Below, piece after piece: positions 15,201 through 20,073 of a stretch of 20,073 bases of DNA (the first letter of the stretch is position 1; the number at the start of each line of letters is the position of its first letter). The stretch is from NCBI GenBank assembly GCA_900545125.1, contig UQXS01000020.1:1-20073 (forward strand). The letters are read 5' to 3'. Origin of the DNA: an uncultured Ruminococcus sp. (GTDB taxonomy: Bacteria; Bacillota; Clostridia; Oscillospirales; Ruminococcaceae). Below the pieces are notes generated by a model. That model made no database searches. It saw only the letters and a list, made by a program, of their open reading frames with translations, and was not told the DNA's origin. The position numbers were made by a program, and so were the translations under genes.

Positions 15201-15330
15201 TAACGTTGCATCACACGATGCACAGAATGACTGGCTTCTTGTATATGTAAAGGATTCTTCCGGCGGCGGAGTTACACTGGATGCAAACAAGCAGCATACA
15301 TATGCAGCAGTAAGCTATATGGATTATTAA
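12268..15330 (+). CDS. Very large GspK/PilX-like minor pilin, candidate pilus-tip adhesin
   Basis: The 1020-aa product has a short basic leader ending in K10-G11, then a hydrophobic helix at about 12-38 and an amphipathic continuation (SQASYTARAAIDSVLAA), as in the PilX/GspK N-terminal family. Position +5 after G11 is Thr, not Glu; GspK proteins also lack Glu5. The large remainder is beta-rich. Residues 374-437 have short alternating strands (FTGNNGNYYIAGDVKVDGDV...) like bactofilin or other polymer-forming beta-helices. About 542-566 is a Pro/Gly segment with collagen-like G-x-P triplets, and the C-terminal half is Asn/Asp-rich globular sequence. AAGGTGG precedes ATG 12268. The gene lies between the PilO-like gene and two prepilins, in the place of a tip complex. 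GspK caps the pseudopilus in type II secretion; by analogy this protein may cap the pilus and bind substrate. Confidence 0.72.
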   Translation: METEKKRTLKGSILFTVVSVLALMTIFMTSALALAAAANKRAHKTYSASQASYTARAAIDSVLAAVGTNNEFANAVESLPQNGKFEVEIGINSPSLGKIDKATVEYAGKTTIFDPNTKAWTEKNLIKITAEVTMGGETTKLVSHVIQDPVVKSDDGPGFLTMGGAGVANGNNGSIFGGAYYGMGHGHDGGTWNGNLTYIEWNPYDGELTTLDDKQYLTNENYTLKDINRVEAFMVVNGNFSLPTYLTVHYTQLGKGVQIWGDLNMTNGGLDIRMSDPLRDEMASKSLKFNEIPYLYVDGKISMSNQNFTYGDGTYPFNIFCGSMELNAGQMNSYADIYCYDKDKTTTIRTDGTSLYGWSKSLIEGGDGYSSSGGGIFSKGNLEFTGNNGNYYIAGDVKVDGDVKLDRQITIGGDLIVGGKLSMNNDNIKVDGKVYANTYEGAKIQIPGGDQLKDGYTKKPVSYIIAKDVAYEADAGDGSIILQPVDYMWLKPEVLDAFAGYTQLTNDDGTPTNAYDFGGATIPIEYLIIEDWDKSFEGLEPPPNWGQPGGPGFKPGEPGEPGEPEEFVPDLNQVKNFREGYFDPTGKEVTEAEAKKPTSPFYNGDKDTIEILPLKQYYTDTGESVIFPAYAEKETILGLSGPVKGTEGHFGKDTPAAVNNRIYNGTSQLVGHITESCTLTGLFTKAVTIDANGSDVHVLIKDAKFQNDDNPSEARIYVNELNGGKVYFTFAGEVECFYDNPAEKEETQVIQTVFEVMDKWGIEKNVQSPQGAITNVVTSASASGGQITINGVDAKLTGMFDGVTINIVPPAADSIWIQLDNFTSQNNAKIIIKDIGDDGSQIGGQVNFYVTGQNNHMTNGEIVTQSFLNFAKSNDVVQVVTDFNNPTLKVKGDDGKDLPLLTAPKVNMYSEKGAKFKGSNGFFITAFVRAPYMDFDVPTLSSAYDGCLSRIYYDGIRLDKAGNRNNQAPARFGVLGCLNVASHDAQNDWLLVYVKDSSGGGVTLDANKQHTYAAVSYMDY
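13891..13965 (+). repeat. Short collagen-like Gly-Pro linker
   Basis: Within the 1020-aa protein, residues about 542-566 read PPPNWGQPGGPGFKPGEPGE and continue with further G-E-P triplets. This looks like a short G-x-y linker, perhaps an extended stalk between two domains. It is too short to expect a stable collagen triple helix on its own. Confidence 0.65.
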
Positions 15331-15343
15331 GGAGGAGTGAAGC

Positions 15344-15727
15344 ATGAAGAAAAAGAAAAAGCTCAAGGGCATGACCCTGATTGAGATAATCGTATCTATT
15401 GCTGTTTTCGCAATGATTTCGCTCATTCTTGTAATGCTTGGTACATCGGTAAATGCGCAGAGAAGATCTGCAAGGAAGGTAAATGAGAAGGTAGCATTTC
15501 AGGGACCGATAGCCGAAGCGCAGAACGATGAAAATTCATTGCTCATGGATGACGAATATGAGATCACTGTCGGAAAAGTAGGTTCTGCAAGCACAGTTAC
15601 GGTAGTAAAGGGAAAACTTTACAGTGCTCAGGGTTATATTCTTGACGAAGACGGCAATAAGGTAGCAGACCCCGAAGCTGAAAAAGCAAATCTCAAGTTC
15701 ATTGAGATTCAGAAGCCGTCACCGTAA
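15344..15727 (+). CDS. Type IV minor prepilin (PilV/GspI-like)
   Basis: The 127-aa product carries a perfect class III prepilin signal: a Lys-rich leader MKKKKKLKG, cleavage after G9, then MTLIEIIVSIAVFAMISLIL with Glu at +5 and a hydrophobic helix. PilD would cut it and methylate the new N-terminus. The small globular remainder (about 85 residues) has no cysteines or recognised motif. GGAGG lies just upstream of ATG 15344, 13 nt after the giant minor pilin. Size and position between a GspK-like and a GspJ-like gene suggest the GspI/PilV role in starting the pilus, but a small structural pilin cannot be excluded. Confidence 0.85.
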   Translation: MKKKKKLKGMTLIEIIVSIAVFAMISLILVMLGTSVNAQRRSARKVNEKVAFQGPIAEAQNDENSLLMDDEYEITVGKVGSASTVTVVKGKLYSAQGYILDEDGNKVADPEAEKANLKFIEIQKPSP

Positions 15728-15740
15728 GGGGGGAGTATCT

Positions 15741-16934
15741 ATGGAAAAAAAGCGAACCAGAAAGGGCTTCACCCTCATAGAACTCATTATAGTCATGGCA
15801 GTTTTCAGTATACTGATGGTAGCTGTTATGAGTATAGTCAATCCGTTGTCAAAGGTTGTTAAAAAAGCCTCCATACAGGAGGCTAACACCGCAGCGGTAG
15901 ACAATATGAAGCGTTATATGGAGGGATCTATCAGATATTCCGACTGTATTGAAGTATACGTCGGAGAGCTGACAGATTTCAACGGAAATGCTCTTGTTCC
16001 TCCGTTAGGGCTTGATGAGGAGACTTATGCGGCAAGAAACTTTATAGAAAATCATTACATGAACAGAACGAATCCAGGTACGGAAGATCCGCTTACCGGA
16101 AAGGTAAGAATGCTGAAGATCGACAACGGCGACGGCGGCAGGATCACAGAGTATGAATGGGATTTTGAATCCGGATACACTTATGTTCAATTTGATAATA
16201 AGGGCAAGAAAGTGCAGGTACAGGATAAAGATTCTGACGGAAATCCCATTTATAATGATGACGGAAGTCCGTCAATGGTTGATGATTATGGCGTAGAGCA
16301 CGCTGAACTCAGCAATATGACTGTTGACAACAGCGTAATTAATCCGATTTATTATGATGATTATTCGTTTTATTTTCAGCCCGGCTACAATACAACGTCT
16401 GTCATTAATGACGATGCGCTGATAAACAGCATATCCGGTTTCAATACGGCGGACGACAAGCCTGATGTATACTACAGTTCGATTGTTCCTGTAGATATGC
16501 CAAACGGTTCTAAATCGCCGAGTTTCAGTCCTGAACTATTTTCTCTTACAGTAATGACCTATAAGAAGGACGGAGCATTCGGTGAAACAGTGGATGATGT
16601 AAACACACCCGAGGACGAATCCCAGCTGATATTCAGATCGCCGTTTGCGATTTCCAATATCAATATGTCTCTTGTAAACATCAATTCATCCTTCAGCAGT
16701 GAGAGACCGAGTGACAAGTACGGACCTGTCAGATGGAAGGGCAAGCCGGGAGGATATTCCAGCAGCTTTGATCCGACAGACAAGGTAGACGTATCGGCAC
16801 CGAAGGACGGAATATGGGATTATGAACAGATAAACACAAGACAGGCAGCTCTTATCAATAAGAGATTTTACAGATATCCGGAAAAAGACGGAGACTGCAT
16901 TTACTTCATATACACACTTCCCGACATGGAATAA
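15741..16934 (+). CDS. Type IV minor prepilin, large (PilW/GspJ-like)
   Basis: Start ATG 15741 follows a GGGGGGAG ribosome site; an upstream in-frame ATG at 15702 overlaps the previous gene and adds 13 unsuitable residues. The 397-aa product has the leader MEKKRTRKG, then FTLIELIIVMAVFSILMVAV: cleavage after G9 with Glu at +5. It is much longer than a typical major pilin (about 130-180 aa). The extracellular part is acidic, Tyr/Asp-rich and beta-like, with a DGNPIYNDDGSPS segment. Size and order (K-like, I-like, J-like) fit the minor pilin initiation complex. It ends the operon before a bidirectional terminator. Confidence 0.85.
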   Translation: MEKKRTRKGFTLIELIIVMAVFSILMVAVMSIVNPLSKVVKKASIQEANTAAVDNMKRYMEGSIRYSDCIEVYVGELTDFNGNALVPPLGLDEETYAARNFIENHYMNRTNPGTEDPLTGKVRMLKIDNGDGGRITEYEWDFESGYTYVQFDNKGKKVQVQDKDSDGNPIYNDDGSPSMVDDYGVEHAELSNMTVDNSVINPIYYDDYSFYFQPGYNTTSVINDDALINSISGFNTADDKPDVYYSSIVPVDMPNGSKSPSFSPELFSLTVMTYKKDGAFGETVDDVNTPEDESQLIFRSPFAISNINMSLVNINSSFSSERPSDKYGPVRWKGKPGGYSSSFDPTDKVDVSAPKDGIWDYEQINTRQAALINKRFYRYPEKDGDCIYFIYTLPDME

Positions 16935-16959
16935 CAGAAGTGAAAATGTGAAGAACAGA

Positions 16960-17003
16960 TAAAAAAACAGGCAGCAGATCTGATGCTGCTGCCTGTAATT
17001 TAT
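16960..17003. terminator. Bidirectional terminator between the minor pilin operon and pilD
   Basis: ACAGGCAGCAG (16967-16977) pairs with CTGCTGCCTGT (16986-16996), an 11-bp stem with an 8-nt loop. On the minus strand a run of seven Ts follows, which is ideal for ending pilD. On the plus strand the tail is AATTTATTTG, which is adequate for the pilin operon. The two convergent operons therefore share it. Confidence 0.9.
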
Positions 17004-17007
17004 TTGT

Positions 17008-17847
17008 TTACTGCATCGGATTTTTAAGTAATCCTATGTACCAGTCGGCAATTTCGTTGCCCCAGAGCAGACCCGCTGCAATTCCAATTGCAAGAAACGG
17101 GCCGAAAGCGAATTTAGATTCTCCCGAAACCATTTTATTAATTACGCCGCCAAGAGCGGCAGCAACTATTCCGATTAATGTTGAAACGATAACAGCCTTA
17201 GTTCCGAGAACAGCTCCGGCAGCCAGCATAAGAAGTGTATCGCCGAGTTCAATTGCACGAAAATCCTCCCCGAATTTTTTTCTGATAATGGGGCGGCTGA
17301 TCTCGCCGATGAGGAAGAACGGGACGCTGACCACAAAAGCTCCTATAACCCTATTGAGGATTGAAACTTCGTCGGTGAATAAAGCAAGCGGAACGGCAAG
17401 CAGCAGGATGACTGCAAGGATGATCTCGTCGATCTCCATAGTATCCCAGTCCATAAATCCCACTACTATAAGGAGAGACATAATAATGCAGGTTATTATG
17501 GCTTCAGCGTTAATATCCATCACCCAGAAAGTCAGTACATAGAGAAAACCGTTAAGAGCCTCAACAACGGGATATCTGGGAGAGATTTTCTCACCGCAGC
17601 TGTGACACTTTCCACGAAGGAAGATCCAGCTGAAAACAGGGATCATGTCAATTGGTCTGATTTTAGTTCCGCAGGTCATGCAGTGGGAGGAACGCTTTAC
17701 GAGTGATTCTCCTCTTGGAAGTCTTATAATTACGACATTAAGAAAGCTTCCGATGCATATTCCCAGAAGAAAGATCATTCCGAGAAACGTGATCTGGAAT
17801 GGCAATTCGGTAAATTCATTATGGAGCATATTTTTGAATCCGGTCAT
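17008..17847 (-). CDS. pilD: Prepilin peptidase / N-methyltransferase (A24 family)
   Basis: The 279-aa polytopic membrane protein removes prepilin leaders at Gly-|-Phe/Met and methylates the new N-terminus. The family opening GICIGSFLNVVIIRLPRGES is present. Two CxxC pairs of the cytoplasmic zinc domain (CMTCG, then CHSCG), with IPVFSWIFLRGKC between them and RYPVVEALNG after, mark the bifunctional type. The first catalytic aspartate lies in GFMDWDTMEIDEI. The second is in ELGDTLLMLAAGAVLG, where the usual GD(V/I)K lysine is replaced. About seven membrane segments follow the zinc domain. GGAGGG lies 8 nt upstream of ATG 17847. It stands antisense within the pilus locus with its own promoter. 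Substrates in view are the prepilins at 15344 and 15741, and possibly the giant 12268 product. Confidence 0.93.
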   Translation of the reverse strand: MTGFKNMLHNEFTELPFQITFLGMIFLLGICIGSFLNVVIIRLPRGESLVKRSSHCMTCGTKIRPIDMIPVFSWIFLRGKCHSCGEKISPRYPVVEALNGFLYVLTFWVMDINAEAIITCIIMSLLIVVGFMDWDTMEIDEIILAVILLLAVPLALFTDEVSILNRVIGAFVVSVPFFLIGEISRPIIRKKFGEDFRAIELGDTLLMLAAGAVLGTKAVIVSTLIGIVAAALGGVINKMVSGESKFAFGPFLAIGIAAGLLWGNEIADWYIGLLKNPMQ

Positions 17848-17889
17848 GAGTTTTACCCTCCTTTAAAAAAGTAAATAATGTATATTACT

Positions 17890-17917
17890 ATTATATCACA
17901 TTATACATAAAATTCAA
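17890..17917 (-). promoter_or_regulatory. Promoter of pilD (extended -10)
   Basis: On the minus strand TTGAAT (plus 17912-17917) and TATAAT (plus 17890-17895) are 16 nt apart, with TG one base before the -10 (TGATATAAT). The 12-mer TGTGATATAATA is identical to that of promoter P1 of the pilC operon. No equally clear plus-strand promoter for pilB is visible in the 107-bp divergent gap. Confidence 0.65.
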
Positions 17918-17954
17918 GCAGTCTAAGTAAATTTTTAATAAGCGGAGGTTTATT

Positions 17955-19637
17955 ATGAGAAACGAAAGAATTGGCGACTACCTTGTCAACCAGGGACTTA
18001 TCACAAGCGATCAGCTTTCTCAGGTTCTTGCGGCACAGAAGGAGTCCAACGGAACAAAGAAATTCGGTGACGTTGTTGTCGAACTCGGATTTATGACGGA
18101 GCTGAATTTTGCCAAGGCTCTTGCAGGAAATCTGAGAGTTCAGTATGTCGATCTTGACAACATCGAGATCAACACTGAAGCCGTGCAGCTTGTTCCTGAA
18201 GCTCTTGCAAGAAAGCACACGGTAATTGCAATCAATGTTCAGGGAAAAAGACTTACTGTTGCAACCAACGACCCTGTAAACTTTATCGTACTTGAGGACA
18301 TCAAAGTTTCCACAGGTATGGATACAGTTCCTGTTCTTGCAACAACTTCAGCAATCAACAAGGCGATTGGTAAATGTTATTCAATGCAGAATGTTGACAG
18401 CGTTATCGACAGTGTAAACGCAATGGGCGGAGATCTTGGCGAAATGTCAGCAGACGATGCCGAATCGAAGGATAGAGTTGAAAGTGCTCCTATCGTTAAG
18501 CTTGCAACGACGATCATCGAGAACTCCTACAGAGCCGATGCTACCGATATTCACATTGAGCCTTTCAAGACATATACACGAATCCGTATCCGTGTAAACG
18601 GTGACCTTGTAGAGCTTATGAACATTTCCAGTGCTGTACATAGTGCGCTCACCACACGTCTCAAGCTTATCAGCGGAATGAATATTGCTGAAAAGAGAAT
18701 CCCGCAGGACGGTCGTTTCACACAGGTTGTTGACGGAACTACACTTGATGTACGTGTGTCGTCGCTTCCTACTGTACACGGAGAAAAGATCGTTATCCGA
18801 ATTCTTTCAACCGGACAGATTGCACTTCGTAAGATCACCGATCTTGGTATGTCGGACTATAACTATGCGATGTTCGAGCATATGCTGCGTGTTCCCCACG
18901 GCGTTATTCTTGTAACAGGCCCTACCGGATCCGGTAAAACAACGACTCTTTACGCTGCTCTTGGCGAGCTTGCAAAGCCGAATGTAAACGTAATCACGGT
19001 TGAAGACCCTGTCGAAAAAGCTATTGATGGAATCAATCAGTGTCAGGTAAACACAAAGGCAGGAATGACATTTGCCGCTGCTCTTCGTTCAATTCTTCGT
19101 CAGGACCCTGATATCGTAATGGTCGGAGAAATGCGTGATGCCGAGACTGCCGACATTGGTATCCGTGCCGCTATCACCGGACACCTTGTACTTTCAACAC
19201 TGCATACAAACGATGCTGCATCGACGGTTGTCCGTCTTGTAGATATGGGCGTAGCTCCTTACATGGTTGCCACATCGCTTATCGGCGTTATTGCGCAGCG
19301 ACTCATAAAGGTTCTTTGTCCGGAATGTAAAAAGCCCAGAATGTCCACAGAAGAGGAAAACGAACTCATGGGTATTCCGCATTCTATCGAGATTTACGAA
19401 CCGTGCGGCTGTCAGGTGTGCAATAATACCGGTTACAGAGGAAGAACTGCTATTCACGAGATCATTCACTGTAATTCAAAGGTATCATCAATTATCGCAG
19501 CGGGCGGTACAAAGGAAGAGATCGAGGCTGCTGCAAAGGAGATCGGCACGAAGCTTCTTCGTGACAATGCATCCGAACTTGTTCAGGCAGGTCAGACATC
19601 AATAGATGAGCTTGTCAGAGCTACATTCTCCGTATAA
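17955..19637 (+). CDS. pilB: Type IV pilus assembly ATPase PilB (GspE family)
   Basis: The 560-aa product is the cytoplasmic hexameric motor that drives pilus extension. An MshEN/GspE-N domain spans about 1-150 (RIGDYLVNQGLITSDQLSQV at the start, LARKHTVIAI, VLEDIKVSTG), a region that binds c-di-GMP in some homologues. The core has the Arg-rich segment TDIHIEPFKTYTRIRIRVNG, Walker A GPTGSGKT at 322-329, the Asp box ITVEDPVE, Walker B DPDIVMVGEMRD near 383-394, and the His box TGHLVLSTLHTNDA. A zinc motif CPEC...CGCQVC lies near the C-terminus. GGAGG precedes ATG 17955. The gene is divergent from pilD and 24 nt before pilT. The zinc cysteines and length mark an extension ATPase, not PilT. Confidence 0.95.
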   Translation: MRNERIGDYLVNQGLITSDQLSQVLAAQKESNGTKKFGDVVVELGFMTELNFAKALAGNLRVQYVDLDNIEINTEAVQLVPEALARKHTVIAINVQGKRLTVATNDPVNFIVLEDIKVSTGMDTVPVLATTSAINKAIGKCYSMQNVDSVIDSVNAMGGDLGEMSADDAESKDRVESAPIVKLATTIIENSYRADATDIHIEPFKTYTRIRIRVNGDLVELMNISSAVHSALTTRLKLISGMNIAEKRIPQDGRFTQVVDGTTLDVRVSSLPTVHGEKIVIRILSTGQIALRKITDLGMSDYNYAMFEHMLRVPHGVILVTGPTGSGKTTTLYAALGELAKPNVNVITVEDPVEKAIDGINQCQVNTKAGMTFAAALRSILRQDPDIVMVGEMRDAETADIGIRAAITGHLVLSTLHTNDAASTVVRLVDMGVAPYMVATSLIGVIAQRLIKVLCPECKKPRMSTEEENELMGIPHSIEIYEPCGCQVCNNTGYRGRTAIHEIIHCNSKVSSIIAAGGTKEEIEAAAKEIGTKLLRDNASELVQAGQTSIDELVRATFSV

Positions 19638-19661
19638 TTTTACCAGGGAGGAAATAATAAA

Positions 19662-20073
19662 ATGGCTATTATTGAAATTCACAGAATTCTTGACGAGGTT
19701 CGTCTTCTCGGCTGTTCGGATCTTCACTTTACGGACAGAATTGCACCTGTTGTACGTCTCAACGGAACGCTCAGAACAATGCGTTCGCAGTATCCGGAAA
19801 TGGATGAGGAGGAGATTCTGGACATCATTCATCAGATGACCAACGATGCCCAGCAGACAAGCGTAAACAATCATCATGACACTGACTTTTCGTTTACGAC
19901 GAGAAGCGGATATCGTCACCGTGTAAACGTATATTTTCAGAAAGGCAAGCCGGCAATTGCTATCCGACTTCTGAGAAACGACATCCCAACGCTGGAGGAT
20001 CTCGGACTTCCGCCGATTCTGGCAGATTTTTCCATGCGTCCCCGTGGACTTGTACTTGTAACAGGCCCTACCG
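19662..20073 (+). CDS. pilT: Pilus retraction ATPase PilT, N-terminal part (cut by window end)
   Basis: An open frame from ATG 19662 (GGGAGG 10 nt upstream) runs to the right edge, giving 137 codons. It starts MAIIEIHRILDEVRLLGCSD and continues LHFTDRIAPVVRLNG, the N-terminal PAS-like domain signature of PilT (SDLHLxxGxPPxxRxxG). FTTRSGYRHRVNVYFQKGKP and the linker IPTLEDLGLPPILADF follow, and the window ends inside Walker A (GLVLVTGPT). It lacks the MshEN domain of PilB and starts 24 nt after the pilB stop, so the two are probably co-transcribed. PilT depolymerises the pilus and powers twitching. The catalytic half is not visible here. Confidence 0.92.
   Translation, partial: MAIIEIHRILDEVRLLGCSDLHFTDRIAPVVRLNGTLRTMRSQYPEMDEEEILDIIHQMTNDAQQTSVNNHHDTDFSFTTRSGYRHRVNVYFQKGKPAIAIRLLRNDIPTLEDLGLPPILADFSMRPRGLVLVTGPT

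Noticed and set aside
15702..15740. Upstream ATG start at 15702 for the 397-aa prepilin
   Set aside because: It overlaps the preceding gene and would spoil the short basic prepilin leader; ATG 15741 follows a strong ribosome site.
8360..20073. Type II secretion system instead of type IV pilus
   Set aside because: The PilM-PilN and PilO-like genes and a PilT retraction ATPase favour a pilus, and no GspD secretin or GspC is in the window.

Overview
The window looks like chromosomal DNA from an anaerobic, low-to-moderate GC Firmicute of class Clostridia. It resembles Ruminococcus/Oscillospiraceae in its G-rich Shine-Dalgarno sites, TTGNNN-17-TATAAT promoters, U-tailed hairpin terminators, rsmD-coaD synteny and Gram-positive type IV pilus cluster. 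The family assignment is inference from gene content and style; no rRNA or tRNA is present to anchor it.

Left block (1-3230, minus strand). A truncated gene of unknown function lies downstream of a long, low-complexity, acidic protein of 837 aa. That protein has an N-terminal Cys motif, a charged coiled coil and three different families of internal repeats. It is driven by a TTGATT-17-TATAAT promoter with a structured, GC-rich leader.

Housekeeping operon (3483-5912, plus). One strong promoter drives rsmD (16S rRNA methyltransferase), coaD (CoA biosynthesis), a coiled-coil protein and a putative lipoprotein. A clear intrinsic terminator ends the operon.

Phage-tail-like module (5964-7949, plus). 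Three tightly packed reading frames without signal peptides resemble baseplate/tail-fibre components. The last two may be one protein split by a +1 frameshift. A strong terminator separates this module from the next block.

Type IV pilus cluster (8059 to the right edge). Tandem promoters and a hairpin leader precede pilC (inner-membrane platform), a pilM-pilN fusion, a pilO-like gene, a 1020-aa GspK/PilX-like minor pilin with a collagen-like linker, and two class III prepilins (PilV/GspI-like and PilW/GspJ-like). A bidirectional terminator follows. The prepilin peptidase gene pilD is convergent with the minor pilins and divergent from pilB (assembly ATPase), which is followed by pilT (retraction ATPase, cut by the window end).

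Together these genes could supply most of a retractile pilus: prepilin processing by PilD, the PilMN-PilO alignment complex, the PilC platform, the PilB/PilT motors, and a three-pilin tip complex whose largest member could be the adhesin. No obvious small major pilin and no outer-membrane secretin are in the window. Absence of a secretin would fit a monoderm cell, but one could lie outside the window.
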